Below, in pieces: positions 1 to 13,187 of a stretch of 64,000 bases of DNA. The notes below the pieces were generated by a model. The model saw only the letters and a program-made list of their open reading frames with translations. It had not been told where the DNA came from and ran no database searches. How positions within the stretch are numbered: position 1 is the stretch's first letter; every line of letters begins with the position of its first letter. The translations under genes were made by a program, and so were the position numbers. Source of the stretch: Ralstonia pickettii (GTDB lineage Bacteria > Pseudomonadota > Gammaproteobacteria > Burkholderiales > Burkholderiaceae); assembly GCF_000607165.1 (NCBI RefSeq), contig NZ_JFZG01000003.1, forward strand, positions 186,001 to 250,000, written 5' to 3'.

Positions 1-1125
1 GTCTGTCAGTTCATCCAAATACGCTTCCATGCCGGCCGTCTCGCGGTCGAGGAACCTGCCGACTGCATCGGCAAACGCCGGGTGCGCCAGCCAGTGTGCC
101 GATAGCGTCGCCACCGGCTCGAAGCCGCGCGCCATCTTATGTTCGCCTTGCGCGCCACCTTCGAACGTGCGGATGCCGTGCGTGATGCAGTACGTCAGCG
201 GCTGGTAATACGCCGTCTCAAAGTGCAGGCAGGGGTGATGTTCGATCGCACCCCAGTAGCGGCCGTACATGACGGACGCTTCGGGCCGTGTGTCGACCAC
301 CAGCAGCGCGCTGGCGATGTCGTTGCCGTCGCGCGAGGCGACCACCAGCAGGAGGTTTTCTGGCATCGTCTGGCCGATCTGGCGGAAGAACTCCAGGTTC
401 AGATACGGCGACGAGTGATGTTCGCGGTAGGTGGTGCGATAGCAGCGGTGGAAGAAGCGCCAGTCGGCGTCTGTTGCCGCTGCGCCGGGCACATGGCGGA
501 ACGTAATGCCGGCGTCGTGCACGCGGCGGCGCTCGGCGCGGATATTCTTGCGCTTCTTTTGTTCCAGCGCGGCCAGAAAGTCGTCGAAGCTGGCAAAGCC
601 CGGATTGCACCAGTGGAATTGCACCCCTTGCCGCAGCAGCATGCCGGCCGCACGCATTTGCTCGGCCTCGCCGGCGGTGGGAAAGAGCACATGCAGCGAT
701 GACAACTCGCTCTGCCGCGCAACCGCCAGCAACGTGTCGAGCAGCGCCGCGCGGGCAGCCGCATCCCGCGCCAGCAAGCGCGCGCCCTGGACTGGCGTAA
801 ACGGCACGGCGGACAGCCATTTCGGGTAGTACTCCAGCCCATGCTGCGCATACGCATTGGCCCACGCCCAGTCGAAGACGTACTCGCCATAGGAGTGGCC
901 CTTCACATACAGCGGTACGGCCGCAGCGAGCACTTCGCCATCGGGGCCGTCTTCCCACAGCGTCAGGTATTGCGGCGACCAGCCGGTGTCGGGCGATGCG
1001 CTGCCGCTCTCATGCAGGGCGTGCAGGAAATCGAAACGCAGGAAGGGCGTTGCCTCGGGCTGCAGGGCGAGCAGGGCGTCCCACGCATCGCGGCCAATGT
1101 CACGCAGATCGGTCACAAGTCGCAT
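1..1125 (-). CDS. GNAT/FemAB-like N-acetyltransferase (3' end outside window)
   Basis: The reading frame opens at an ATG (MRLVTDLRD) and runs open to the first base of the window, so the C-terminus is missing; 375 codons are visible. The sequence matches the large GNAT family once called DUF482 / peptidoglycan-recognition FemAB-like: a central KKRKNIRAERR basic stretch, then MYGRYWG, CLHFETAYYQ and FEGGAQGEHKMARGF near the visible end. Members are cytoplasmic acyl-transfer enzymes of mostly unknown substrate. It is divergent from nadE with a 127-bp gap. The family call is firm; the substrate is unknown. Confidence 0.85.
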   Translation of the reverse strand, partial: MRLVTDLRDIGRDAWDALLALQPEATPFLRFDFLHALHESGSASPDTGWSPQYLTLWEDGPDGEVLAAAVPLYVKGHSYGEYVFDWAWANAYAQHGLEYYPKWLSAVPFTPVQGARLLARDAAARAALLDTLLAVARQSELSSLHVLFPTAGEAEQMRAAGMLLRQGVQFHWCNPGFASFDDFLAALEQKKRKNIRAERRRVHDAGITFRHVPGAAATDADWRFFHRCYRTTYREHHSSPYLNLEFFRQIGQTMPENLLLVVASRDGNDIASALLVVDTRPEASVMYGRYWGAIEHHPCLHFETAYYQPLTYCITHGIRTFEGGAQGEHKMARGFEPVATLSAHWLAHPAFADAVGRFLDRETAGMEAYLDELTD

Positions 1126-1252
1126 GCGATAATTGGCTAATTCGTGCCGCGAACCAGCGCGCGCTTGGGGCTCGGGAAAAAGGGGGCGAGAGGTCATGCC
1201 GCCGATTCTAATTCCAGCTTCGAATGCCGCGCTTGCAATCCACATTGCCCCC

Positions 1253-2890
1253 ATGACCGTCTCTGTCGCTCTCGCCCAGATCAACTGCACCGTCGGCGAT
1301 TTCGCCGGCAATGCTGCCCGCATCGTCGCCGCCGCGCGCGAAGCGCACCAGGCTGGTGCGCGCGTTCTGCTCACGCCGGAACTGTCGCTCACGGGCTATC
1401 CGCCCGAAGACCTGCTGCTGCGCCCGGCCTTCATTGATGCCAGCGCGCGCGCGCTTGACGCGCTTATCGCCGAACTGGCGGCCTTCCCGGGTTTGCACGT
1501 GTTGATCGGGCACCCGCAACTCTCGGTGGAAGCCCCGGCCCCCGGCCTGTTGCCCAAGCCCACGAACAGCGCCACAGTGGCCGCGGACGGCCGCGTGGTC
1601 GGCCGGTACAACAAGCTGGAATTGCCCAACAACGAGGTTTTTGACGAGAAGCGCTACTTCCAGCCCGGCACCGAGCCCTTTGTGTTCGAAGTGGACGGCA
1701 CGCGCTTCGGCGTCGTCATCTGTGAAGACGCCTGGTATGCCACGGCCACGGCCTATGCCAAGGCTGCCGGTGCGCAGGTTGTGCTGATCCCCAACGCCTC
1801 GCCGTATCACCTCGACAAGGAAGACCTGCGCGAGCGGATCATCGGTGACCGCGTAAAGGAATCGGGCTTGCCGCATGTGTATGCGAACCTGGTCGGCGGG
1901 CAAGATGAGCTCGTCTTCGATGGCGGCTCGTTCGTGCTCGACGCCGAAGGCAACGTCGTCGTGAGGATGGGGCAGTTTGTGGAGGGCGTCGGCTACGCGC
2001 AGTTCGACGGCGGACGCGCGCTGCCGGGCGCGATCGTGCCGGAGCCTTCGCTGGAAGCCCAGGTGTACGAGGCGCTCAAGCTGGGCGTACGCGATTACCT
2101 CGGCAAGAACGGCTTCCCCGGCGCGATCATCGGCTTGTCGGGTGGCGTCGATTCCGCTTTGGTGCTGGCGATTGCCGTCGATGCGCTGGGCGCCGATCGT
2201 GTGCGCGCGGTGATGATGCCCTCGCGCTACACGGCCGATATCTCGTGGGTGGATGCGCGCGACATGGCGGCTCGGCTGGGCGTGCAGTACGACGAAATCG
2301 CCATCAGCCCGATGTTCGACGCATTCAAGGGCGCATTGGCGGAGGAGTTCCGCGGGCTACCCGAAGATGCGACGGAAGAGAACATCCAGGCGCGCATTCG
2401 CGGCACGCTGCTGATGGCGCTGTCCAACAAGAGCGGCCGCATCGTGCTGACGACCGGCAACAAGAGCGAAATGGCAGTCGGCTACTGCACGTTGTACGGT
2501 GACATGGCCGGTGGTTTTGCCGTCATCAAGGACATCTTCAAGACGCTGGTCTACCGGCTGTGCCGCTACCGCAATTCGTTGTCGGAAGTGATTCCTGAGC
2601 GCATCCTGACCCGCGCGCCGTCAGCCGAGCTGCGCGAGAACCAGACCGATCAGGACAGCCTGCCCGAATACGATGCGCTCGACGCCGTCGTGCAGCGCTA
2701 CATGGAGCAGAACCAGCCGGTGGCCGACATCATTGCTGCGGGGTTTGCCGAGGCTGACGTGCAGAAGATCGTGCGCCTCATCAAGATCAACGAGTACAAG
2801 CGGCGTCAGGCGCCAGTGGGCATTCGCGTGACGCAGCGGGCGTTCGGGCGCGACTGGCGGTATCCGATTACGTCGCGTTTCAAAGAGTAA
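1253..2890 (+). CDS. nadE: Glutamine-dependent NAD+ synthetase
   Basis: A 545-residue two-domain enzyme that makes NAD+ from deamido-NAD+, ATP and glutamine, the last step of NAD synthesis. The N-terminal nitrilase-like glutaminase domain shows its triad context (Glu43 in TPELSLTGYPPED, Lys in KLELPNNEVFDEKRYF, Cys in VICEDAW). The C-terminal synthetase domain carries the ATP pyrophosphatase loop SGGVDSAL at about residues 296-303 and TTGNKSEMAVGYCTLYGDM. I chose the ATG at 1253 because the protein then begins with the family start MTVSVALAQIN; an upstream GTG at 1133 would add 40 non-conserved residues. Length is normal for the glutaminase-fused type. Confidence 0.96.
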   Translation: MTVSVALAQINCTVGDFAGNAARIVAAAREAHQAGARVLLTPELSLTGYPPEDLLLRPAFIDASARALDALIAELAAFPGLHVLIGHPQLSVEAPAPGLLPKPTNSATVAADGRVVGRYNKLELPNNEVFDEKRYFQPGTEPFVFEVDGTRFGVVICEDAWYATATAYAKAAGAQVVLIPNASPYHLDKEDLRERIIGDRVKESGLPHVYANLVGGQDELVFDGGSFVLDAEGNVVVRMGQFVEGVGYAQFDGGRALPGAIVPEPSLEAQVYEALKLGVRDYLGKNGFPGAIIGLSGGVDSALVLAIAVDALGADRVRAVMMPSRYTADISWVDARDMAARLGVQYDEIAISPMFDAFKGALAEEFRGLPEDATEENIQARIRGTLLMALSNKSGRIVLTTGNKSEMAVGYCTLYGDMAGGFAVIKDIFKTLVYRLCRYRNSLSEVIPERILTRAPSAELRENQTDQDSLPEYDALDAVVQRYMEQNQPVADIIAAGFAEADVQKIVRLIKINEYKRRQAPVGIRVTQRAFGRDWRYPITSRFKE

Positions 2891-2899
2891 GCCGCCGCC

Positions 2900-3878
<979 letters not shown>

Positions 3879-3911
3879 AGCCTTTTTCTGTGGCCGGCGC
3901 GCTCGCGCCGG

Positions 3912-4535
3912 TCAGCGCGGCAGGGTGATGTTCCAGCGCAGCGTCGCTAGCCGCCCGATCACGATCGCCAGCGTGGCGATCACCACGGACACGCTTGGCA
4001 GCAAGTCCGTGTGCGTCAGCCCGACGTAAAGGAAGCACCCGAGAAACGCGCACGTTGCGTACGGGTGATTGTCCCGCAGCAGCATGGGCACTTCATTGCA
4101 GACCACGTCGCGCAGCAGGCCTCCAAAGGCCGACGTGATCACACCCATCATCACCGACACGAAGACCGGCACGCCCGCATCGAGCGCCAGTTGCGTGCCC
4201 AGCACGCCAAAGAGCCCCATGCCGATGGCGTCGGCCACGATCAGCACGCGATCGGACACCAGTTGGCTCACCAGTCGGATCACCCAGTTGGCGAACAGGC
4301 TCATCACGAACAGCGCGAGCAGGTATTGCTCGTGCTCGATCCAGTAGAAGGGCCGTCGATCCAGAAGCAGATCGCGCAATGTGCCGCCACCGAACGCGGT
4401 CAGGAACGCAACGATGAATGCGCCCACGGCATCGAGCCGGCGCCGTTTGGCCTCCGCCAACCCAGAGATGGCAAACGAGAAGACCGCGAGGATCTCCACC
4501 CAGTGCATCACCAGTTGCAGGCGGGTCACGTGCAT
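3912..4535 (-). CDS. TRIC-type cation channel family membrane protein (UPF0126)
   Basis: A 207-residue inner-membrane protein with two tandem UPF0126 repeats of three helices each. Each repeat carries the glycine-rich kink motif followed by LRD (GGGTLRDLL near residue 50 and GGLLRDVV near 138), the hallmark of bacterial homologues of trimeric intracellular cation channels. Family members conduct K+ or Na+; the physiological role in bacteria is unclear. The ATG at 4535 (MHVTRLQLVMHWVEIL) is chosen because the first hydrophobic helix begins just after it. It lies 47 bp downstream of the smr gene on the same strand, and it is convergent with glnB. Confidence 0.9.
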   Translation of the reverse strand: MHVTRLQLVMHWVEILAVFSFAISGLAEAKRRRLDAVGAFIVAFLTAFGGGTLRDLLLDRRPFYWIEHEQYLLALFVMSLFANWVIRLVSQLVSDRVLIVADAIGMGLFGVLGTQLALDAGVPVFVSVMMGVITSAFGGLLRDVVCNEVPMLLRDNHPYATCAFLGCFLYVGLTHTDLLPSVSVVIATLAIVIGRLATLRWNITLPR

Positions 4536-4582
4536 ATGCGTGTTGTTCTTGTGATGAGCGGGGCGAATGGGAGGACTGTGCT

Positions 4583-5248
4583 TCAGGAGCCGTGCGGCTG
4601 GCGCAGCAGCACCAGCACCGCGCCAGCGCCCCCGGCTGTGTTGCGGGGCTCGACAAAAGCAATCACTTCTTCCTTCTGCACCAGCCACGAGCGCACCTTG
4701 CCCTTGAGCACGGGCGTTTTGTCGGGCGAGCCGAGTCCCTTGCCGTGGACCACGCGCACGCAGCGGATGCCACGCTGTACGGCACGGCGCAGGAAGGCTG
4801 CGAGCGCCTCGCGGGCTTCTTCGCGGCGCATGCCGTGCAGGTCGATCTGGTCTTGCGTGGCCCACTCGCCGCGGCGCAGTTTCTTGAGCACGTCGTCGCC
4901 AATGCCAGGGCGACGGTAGGAAAGCGTGTCGTCGGTTTCCAGGAGGTTGTCCACGTCGAATTCATCCGACAGCGAATCGCGCAGCACGGTTTGCTCTTCG
5001 GCACGCGAATGCACGGGGTCGGGCGCGGGCGGATTGCGCGGATGCTCGACGCGCTTGTTCTGGCGCAGCGCGCTCACCTCGCCGATGCTGGCACGGAACA
5101 CGTTGGCTTCTTCTGCGGCCTTGCGTGCGGCGGCTTCGGCGCGCTGGCGTTCGGCTTCGCGTGCTTCCGTCTCGTGCTTGAGCTGGTCACGCAGGCTGGC
5201 CAGGTCGGTGAGGCTGAGCTTGTTGGCGGGGGAGGGGGCGCGTTTCAT
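4583..5248 (-). CDS. Smr/MutS2-like domain protein (DNA endonuclease SmrA type)
   Basis: A 221-residue protein with a charged, probably coiled N-terminal half (Glu/Ala/Arg-rich, about residues 15-50) and a C-terminal Smr domain. The domain shows IDLHGM (about residue 139), VVHGKGLGSPD and TAGGAGAVLVLLR, the nuclease-associated motifs of stand-alone Smr proteins. Such proteins cut or nick nucleic acids; recent work links some to mRNA cleavage on collided ribosomes. The ATG at 5248 (MKRAPSPANK) gives a typical length. It is transcribed toward the TRIC-type gene and lies after the trxB terminator. Confidence 0.9.
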   Translation of the reverse strand: MKRAPSPANKLSLTDLASLRDQLKHETEAREAERQRAEAAARKAAEEANVFRASIGEVSALRQNKRVEHPRNPPAPDPVHSRAEEQTVLRDSLSDEFDVDNLLETDDTLSYRRPGIGDDVLKKLRRGEWATQDQIDLHGMRREEAREALAAFLRRAVQRGIRCVRVVHGKGLGSPDKTPVLKGKVRSWLVQKEEVIAFVEPRNTAGGAGAVLVLLRQPHGS

Positions 5249-5314
5249 GGTGAAGGGCAGGCGAGCACATCGGGGGTGGAGCGTGTGTCGATTATACGAA
5301 GGTGCCGCACATGG

Positions 5315-5348
5315 CAAAACGGCCGATGGTCACCCATCGGCCGTTTTG
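5315..5348 (-). terminator. Rho-independent terminator after trxB
   Basis: A perfect 15-bp inverted repeat (arms 5315-5329 and 5334-5348, tetraloop TCAC) whose arms end in AAAA/TTTT, 31 bp beyond the trxB stop. The arms supply U-runs on either strand, so it could also work in the other direction. Confidence 0.85.
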
Positions 5349-5379
5349 TTTGCGCCCGGAAGCCCCGGCGCGATGACGC

Positions 5380-6471
<1,092 letters not shown>

Positions 6472-6559
6472 TTACAATCCTCGGCATCGCATTTGTGCTG
6501 TCCTTTTGTGCTGTCACCAAGCCGCGCGGCCTTGCCCAAGCGGCGCACCCGTCTCCCGC

Positions 6560-8905
6560 ATGGCTCGAGCTTCCACCACTCCGACAACCCGCACCGATCC
6601 CTCCGCACTGCCGTCCCGCATTGGACGGCTGCTGGGGGAGGTCCGCTGGTTCCTGTTGCTGGCGGTGACCATCGCCTTCCTGATCATCCTTCTGTCATAC
6701 AACCGGGCCGACCCCGGTTTCACCCACGCCAGCCAGGTCGACGAAATCCGCAACCTGGGCGGCCGCGTGGGCGCGTGGCTGGCCGATCTGCTGCTGTTTG
6801 TCTTTGGCGCGTCCGCCTACTGGTGGGCGGTGCTGCTGGTGCGCAAGGTCTGGCGCGGCTGGCGCGAGCTGATGTCGGACGAGCGCCTGCCGCGCACCTC
6901 CATGCCGCGCGTTGACGCCAGTGTCACGTGGATCGGCTTTGCGCTCATCCTGGCTTCCAGCATGGGTCTGGAAGCCATCCGCATGTACTCGCTGCACATG
7001 AAGCTGCCGCGTGCGCCGGGCGGCGTGCTGGGCGATGTGATCGGCGGGGCGATGCAGCATTCGCTGGGCTTTACTGGCGGCACGCTGGCGCTGCTGTTCA
7101 CGTTCCTGGTCGGGTTGTCGCTGTTCTTCCATTTTTCGTGGCTGAACCTGGCCGAGCAGATCGGCGCAGGCGTCGAGATGCTGTTCGTCGGCTTCAAGAC
7201 GCGCCGCGAGAGCAAGCAGGACCGGGCCATTGGCGAGGCAGCCAAGGTCGAGCGCGAGGAGGTGGTCGAAACCCGCCGCGTGCGCATTGAAGAATCGCCG
7301 CCGGTGCAGATCGTGCGCCCGACCGCCGTGGTCAAGAGCGAACGCGTGGAGCGTGAAAAGCAGCAGCCGCTCTTTGTCGACATTCACGATTCGGACCTGC
7401 CGCCGCTCGCGCTGCTCGATCCGATCCCGCCGGTTGTGGAAACCGTGAGCGCCGAGACACTGGAATTCACCTCTCGCCTGATCGAGAAGAAACTCAAGGA
7501 TTTCGGCGTGGATGTGCAGGTGGTGGCGGCCTATCCTGGCCCGGTCATCACGCGTTACGAAATCGAGCCCGCCACGGGCGTGAAGGGCAGCCAGATCGTC
7601 AACCTCGCCAAGGATCTGGCGCGTTCGCTGTCGCTGGTGTCGATCCGCGTGGTGGAGACGATTCCGGGCAAGAACTACATGGGTCTGGAGCTGCCGAACC
7701 CGAAGCGTCAGGCGGTGCGCCTGTCGGAGATTCTCGGCTCGCAGGTCTACAACGAGAGCGTATCGCAGCTCACGCTGGCGCTGGGCAAGGACATCGCCGG
7801 CAAGCCTGTGGTGGCCGACTTGGCCAAGATGCCGCACTGCATGGTGGCCGGTACCACGGGCTCCGGTAAGTCGGTCGGGATCAACGCGATGATCCTGTCG
7901 CTGCTGTACAAGGCCAAGGCCGACGCGGTGCGCCTGATCCTGATCGACCCGAAGATGCTGGAACTGAGCATCTACGAAGGCATTCCGCACCTGTTGTGCC
8001 CGGTCGTGACCGACATGCGGCAGGCTGGCCACGCGCTGAACTGGGCCGTGGGCGAGATGGAACGCCGTTACAAGCTCATGAGCAAGATGGGCGTGCGGAA
8101 CCTGGCGGGCTTCAACAAGAAGATCGAAGAAGCCGCGGCGCGTGAAGAGAAGATTCCCAACCCGTTTAGCCTGACGCCGGACGCGCCGGAGCCGCTCGAC
8201 AAGCTGCCGATGATCGTCATCGTGATCGACGAACTGGCCGACCTGATGATGGTGGTCGGCAAGAAGGTCGAAGAGCTGATCGCGCGGATCGCACAGAAGG
8301 CGCGTGCCGCCGGTATCCATCTGGTGCTGGCGACGCAGCGTCCGTCGGTGGACGTGATTACGGGCCTGATCAAGGCCAACGTGCCGACGCGGATCGCGTT
8401 CCAGGTCAGCAGCAAGATCGACTCGCGCACGATTCTTGACCAGCAGGGCGCCGAAGCGCTGCTGGGCATGGGCGACATGCTGTATCTGGCGCCCGGCACC
8501 GGTTTGCCGGTGCGCGTGCACGGTGCGTTCGTGTCGGACGAGGAAGTCCACCGCATCGTCGATAACCTCAAATCGCAAGGCGAGCCGAACTACATCGAAG
8601 GCATTCTCGAAGGCGGTGTGGCCGACGGCGAGGGCGGCGGCGATGGCTTTGGCGGCGGCGCGGGTCTTGTTGGCGCCGGTGGCGGCGAGGCTGACCCACT
8701 CTACGACCAAGCCGTCGACGTGGTGCTCAAGAACCGCCGTGCCTCGATCTCGCTGGTGCAGCGTCACCTGCGTATCGGCTACAACCGCGCCGCACGCCTG
8801 CTCGAAGACATGGAAAAGGCGGGCCTTGTTTCTGCCATGTCCGGCAACGGCAACCGCGAAATTCTGGCGCCCAACCGCAACGGCAACGTCGTCGAAGAGG
8901 AATGA
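6560..8905 (+). CDS. ftsK: DNA translocase FtsK
   Basis: A 781-residue septal DNA pump that moves chromosome dimers for resolution at dif. The N-terminus has four predicted membrane helices (residues about 25-175), then a short charged linker (about 210-300), the alpha/beta motor domain with Walker A GTTGSGKS and Walker [14 protein letters not shown], and a C-terminal winged-helix gamma domain ([33 protein letters not shown]) that reads KOPS. The linker is far shorter than in E. coli FtsK (about 1330 residues), giving a SpoIIIE-like size common in betaproteobacteria. It heads an ftsK-lolA-lipoprotein-rarA block. The start at [11 protein letters not shown] removes 36 non-conserved upstream residues. 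Confidence 0.96.
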   Translation: MARASTTPTTRTDPSALPSRIGRLLGEVRWFLLLAVTIAFLIILLSYNRADPGFTHASQVDEIRNLGGRVGAWLADLLLFVFGASAYWWAVLLVRKVWRGWRELMSDERLPRTSMPRVDASVTWIGFALILASSMGLEAIRMYSLHMKLPRAPGGVLGDVIGGAMQHSLGFTGGTLALLFTFLVGLSLFFHFSWLNLAEQIGAGVEMLFVGFKTRRESKQDRAIGEAAKVEREEVVETRRVRIEESPPVQIVRPTAVVKSERVEREKQQPLFVDIHDSDLPPLALLDPIPPVVETVSAETLEFTSRLIEKKLKDFGVDVQVVAAYPGPVITRYEIEPATGVKGSQIVNLAKDLARSLSLVSIRVVETIPGKNYMGLELPNPKRQAVRLSEILGSQVYNESVSQLTLALGKDIAGKPVVADLAKMPHCMVAGTTGSGKSVGINAMILSLLYKAKADAVRLILIDPKMLELSIYEGIPHLLCPVVTDMRQAGHALNWAVGEMERRYKLMSKMGVRNLAGFNKKIEEAAAREEKIPNPFSLTPDAPEPLDKLPMIVIVIDELADLMMVVGKKVEELIARIAQKARAAGIHLVLATQRPSVDVITGLIKANVPTRIAFQVSSKIDSRTILDQQGAEALLGMGDMLYLAPGTGLPVRVHGAFVSDEEVHRIVDNLKSQGEPNYIEGILEGGVADGEGGGDGFGGGAGLVGAGGGEADPLYDQAVDVVLKNRRASISLVQRHLRIGYNRAARLLEDMEKAGLVSAMSGNGNREILAPNRNGNVVEEE

Positions 8906-9014
8906 TGCTGTCCGCATGTTGCGCGCATTTGCCGTTACATCGCGTTACCGCGTCGGCGGAATGTTCGGGCGCGGCCGGCCACTAAGAATAAGATCAACTG
9001 AAACCGGGATTCCT

Positions 9015-9662
9015 ATGTTTGTGTTGAAAGCACGTCACCTGATGGCCGCCGGGCTGGTTTCGCTGGCGGCATGGTCGGCCGGCGCCTATGCGGGCGCAGT
9101 CGAACAGCTCAATGCGTTCGTGAGCAACGTCAGCACCGCGCGCGGAGAGTTCGTCCAGCGACAAGTGAAGGGCGGCACCAACGGCAGCCCGTTGCGCGTG
9201 GCCGGTACCTCCAGCGGCGATTTCGTTTTCTCGCGCCCGGGCCGCTTCGTCTGGCGCTATGTGAAGCCATACGAGCAGCAACTCTCGGCCGACGGCCAGA
9301 TGCTTTACATCTTCGACAAGGACCTGAACCAGATCACGGAGCGCAAGCTCGATGCGTCGCTGGGCTCCAGCCCCGCCGCCATCCTGTTCGGCAGCAACGA
9401 TCTGGCTAAGAACTTCACGCTCAAGGAAGGCGGTACCAAAGACGGCATCGACTGGGCCGAACTCACCCCCAAGGCAAAGGACACCCAGTTCGAGCGCATC
9501 GCCATCGGCTTTCGCAGCGGCGAGCTGCAGGGGATGGAGCTGCGCGACGCCTTCGGGAACACCACCTTGCTGACGTTCTCGAACATCCAGAAGAATCCGC
9601 AACTGCCGGCCAACGTGTTCCGCTTTACGCCGCCCAAAGGGGCCGACGTAATCAAGCAATGA
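9015..9662 (+). CDS. lolA: Outer-membrane lipoprotein carrier protein LolA
   Basis: A 215-residue periplasmic chaperone that takes lipoproteins from LolCDE to LolB. The N-terminus is a Sec signal ([20 protein letters not shown], ending near AYA-GA), followed by the LolA pattern: FVQRQVKG, a [10 protein letters not shown] strand, [20 protein letters not shown] and the C-terminal [14 protein letters not shown]. The ATG at 9015 gives the signal peptide directly. The position between ftsK and rarA is conserved in many proteobacteria. Confidence 0.95.
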   Translation: MFVLKARHLMAAGLVSLAAWSAGAYAGAVEQLNAFVSNVSTARGEFVQRQVKGGTNGSPLRVAGTSSGDFVFSRPGRFVWRYVKPYEQQLSADGQMLYIFDKDLNQITERKLDASLGSSPAAILFGSNDLAKNFTLKEGGTKDGIDWAELTPKAKDTQFERIAIGFRSGELQGMELRDAFGNTTLLTFSNIQKNPQLPANVFRFTPPKGADVIKQ

Positions 9663-9697
9663 CGCGTGCAGGCCGGTTTTCGACAAGGAGACCGACC

Positions 9698-10123
9698 ATG
9701 CCTTTGCCGTTCACCACCCCGCTGCACCGAGCGGCCGCTCTTGCTGTCGCAGCGTCAGCGGCAGCCGTCTTTACCGGATGCGCCTCCACCGGTGCGTCCC
9801 GTTTTGATGTCGATTCCTTCCTCGCCGCGCCCGACACCGTGCTAGCCGAAGCCTTGGTCAACAAGGATTTCCTGCACGCGACCGAGCTGCCTGGCGCCGA
9901 GTGCAGCGCATTGGTGAAGGGGCACGCAGGGCAAGTTGTGCCGATCCAGACGCCGGCTGATCCGCGCCTGCCCGAGGCTTCCGCGCGTCAGCCGTTTGTG
10001 ATTCAGCCGCCGGCCAGCGAGAGCGTCTGGCTCCTCCTGCGCTCGCCCAGCGGTGCGCAGTCATGTCATGGGCCGCTGCCGGCCAAGGCGTTCATGGGGC
10101 TCGTGCAGCGCGCGTCAAACTGA
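9698..10123 (+). CDS. Hypothetical lipoprotein
   Basis: A 141-residue small protein with a strong ribosome site (AAGGAG, 8 bp before the ATG) and a lipoprotein signal ending in a lipobox (AAAVFTGC, Cys at about residue 28). The rest is soluble with no domain I recognise; it has two later cysteines (AECSA, AQSCHGP) that could form a disulfide. It sits between lolA and rarA, so an envelope role is plausible but unproven. Confidence 0.75.
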   Translation: MPLPFTTPLHRAAALAVAASAAAVFTGCASTGASRFDVDSFLAAPDTVLAEALVNKDFLHATELPGAECSALVKGHAGQVVPIQTPADPRLPEASARQPFVIQPPASESVWLLLRSPSGAQSCHGPLPAKAFMGLVQRASN

Positions 10124-10180
10124 CCGCGCGTCGCGCGAAGGGGCGCCGGGGTTACGCCCGGTTTCTGCGACAATCCCCGG

Positions 10181-11530
10181 ATGAACGCTTCCGCATCCCT
10201 CTTTCCGGACGCGCCCGCCCACATGCCGCTGGCCGAGCGCCTTCGCCCGCATTCTGTCGACGAAGTGATCGGCCAGCAGCATCTGCTGGGGCCGGGCAAG
10301 CCGCTGCGCGTGGCCTTCGCTTCTGGCGAGCCGCATTCGATGATCCTGTGGGGCCCGCCCGGCGTTGGAAAAACCACGCTGGCCCGCTTGATGGCCGACG
10401 CGTTCGATGCGGAATTCATCGCGCTGTCGGCCGTGCTCTCTGGCGTGAAAGACATCCGCGAGGCCGTCGAGCGCGCTGAGCAATTCCGCGCCAATGGCCG
10501 CCGCACGCTCGTGTTCGTCGATGAGGTGCACCGCTTCAACAAAAGCCAGCAAGACGCATTTCTGCCGCACGTGGAAAGCGGGCTGTTCACCTTCATCGGC
10601 GCGACCACGGAAAACCCCTCGTTCGAGGTGAACGGTGCATTGCTCTCGCGTGCCGCGGTGTATGTCCTCAAAAGCCTGTCTGACGACGAGCTGAAGCAGT
10701 TGGCCGAACGAGCGCGCCAGGAGCTGGGCGGGCTGGAGTGGGCCCCCGCCGCAGTCGACGCCATCGTCGCCTCTGCCGATGGCGATGGCCGCAAGTTGCT
10801 CAACAACATTGAAATCGTCACCCGCGCCGCGCGTTCGCAGGCTGAGGGCGATACCGTTCCGGTGGTCGACGAGGCGCTGCTGGCATCGGCGTTGTCGGAA
10901 AACCTGCGCCGCTTCGACAAGGGCGGCGACGCGTTCTACGACCAGATCAGTGCACTGCATAAATCCGTGCGCGGCTCCGACCCGGACGGCGCGCTGTACT
11001 GGTTCTGCCGCATGCTCGACGGGGGCGCCGACCCGCGCTATCTCGCGCGCCGCATCGTGCGTATGGCATGGGAAGACATTGGGCTGGCCGACCCGCGTGC
11101 CGGACGCATCACGCTGGATGCCGCGGAAACGTACGAACGTCTGGGCTCGCCGGAAGGCGAGCTGGCGTTGGCCCAGGCCGTGATCTACCTGGCCATCGCG
11201 CCCAAGTCGAATGCCGGCTACAACGCGTACAACGCAGCACGCGCCTTCGTCAGCCAGGACAGGTCGCGCAACGTGCCCGTGCATCTGCGCAATGCGCCGA
11301 CCAAGCTGATGAAAGAACTTGGCTACGGCCACGCCTACCGCTACGCGCATGACGAGCCCGAGGCCTACGCCGCGGGCGAAACCTACTTTCCCGACGACCT
11401 GCCCGCGCAGAACTGGTACGTGCCCACACCGCGCGGCCTGGAAGGCAAGATCGGCGAGAAGCTGCGGCACCTGCGCGAGCTGGATGCACAGTGGCATGCC
11501 CAGCAGGACAAATCCTCTCGCAACAAATAA
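10181..11530 (+). CDS. rarA: Replication-associated recombination protein A (MgsA/RarA)
   Basis: A 449-residue AAA+ ATPase of the RarA/WRNIP1 family that acts at stalled replication forks with SSB. Motifs: LAERLRPHSVDEVIGQQHLLG at the start, Walker A GPPGVGKTT, Walker B FVDEVHRFNKSQQD, sensor 1 GATTENPSFEVN, and the C-terminal tetramerisation region (VRGSDPDGALYWFCRMLDGGADPRYLARR). It precedes serS, as in many beta- and gammaproteobacteria. Length is normal. Confidence 0.95.
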   Translation: MNASASLFPDAPAHMPLAERLRPHSVDEVIGQQHLLGPGKPLRVAFASGEPHSMILWGPPGVGKTTLARLMADAFDAEFIALSAVLSGVKDIREAVERAEQFRANGRRTLVFVDEVHRFNKSQQDAFLPHVESGLFTFIGATTENPSFEVNGALLSRAAVYVLKSLSDDELKQLAERARQELGGLEWAPAAVDAIVASADGDGRKLLNNIEIVTRAARSQAEGDTVPVVDEALLASALSENLRRFDKGGDAFYDQISALHKSVRGSDPDGALYWFCRMLDGGADPRYLARRIVRMAWEDIGLADPRAGRITLDAAETYERLGSPEGELALAQAVIYLAIAPKSNAGYNAYNAARAFVSQDRSRNVPVHLRNAPTKLMKELGYGHAYRYAHDEPEAYAAGETYFPDDLPAQNWYVPTPRGLEGKIGEKLRHLRELDAQWHAQQDKSSRNK

Positions 11531-11552
11531 TCCCCACGGGCCGGTACGATAA

Positions 11553-12926
<1,374 letters not shown>

Positions 12927-12945
12927 TCGAGTGGCGCCGACCCTC

Positions 12946-12975
12946 TTGATCTGGCCGGAAAAATTCTGTTATAGT
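12946..12975 (+). promoter_or_regulatory. Predicted sigma-70 promoter of the tRNA-Ser gene
   Basis: TTGATC (12946-12951) and TATAGT (12970-12975) are separated by 18 bp, with a TG one base before the -10 (extended -10). A GC-rich discriminator (TCGCGG) follows, typical of stable-RNA promoters. The tRNA begins 31 bp after the -10. Confidence 0.6.
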
Positions 12976-13006
12976 CGCGGTTTCGCGATTCAGCGACCCA
13001 GTTACC

Positions 13007-13097
<91 letters not shown>

Positions 13098-13104
13098 CAG
13101 TAGC

Positions 13105-13140
13105 AAAAGCCCCTTGGTTTTACGACCAAGGGGCTTTTTG
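13105..13140 (+). terminator. Rho-independent terminator after tRNA-Ser
   Basis: Perfect 14-bp inverted repeat (13105-13118 and 13125-13138, 6-nt loop) ending in a T-run, starting 9 nt after the tRNA. Its A-rich left arm may also stop transcription from the acyltransferase side. Confidence 0.9.
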
Positions 13141-13187
13141 TTTGGCGCTTAGATTTCGTCTGGCGAAGAATGCGTCGATACCGGCGG

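Noticed and set aside
6695-8917. Long open frame antisense to ftsK (about 740 codons)
   Set aside because: It mirrors ftsK in GC-rich DNA; the translation is His/Arg/Gln-rich with no domain, while the forward strand encodes a clear FtsK.
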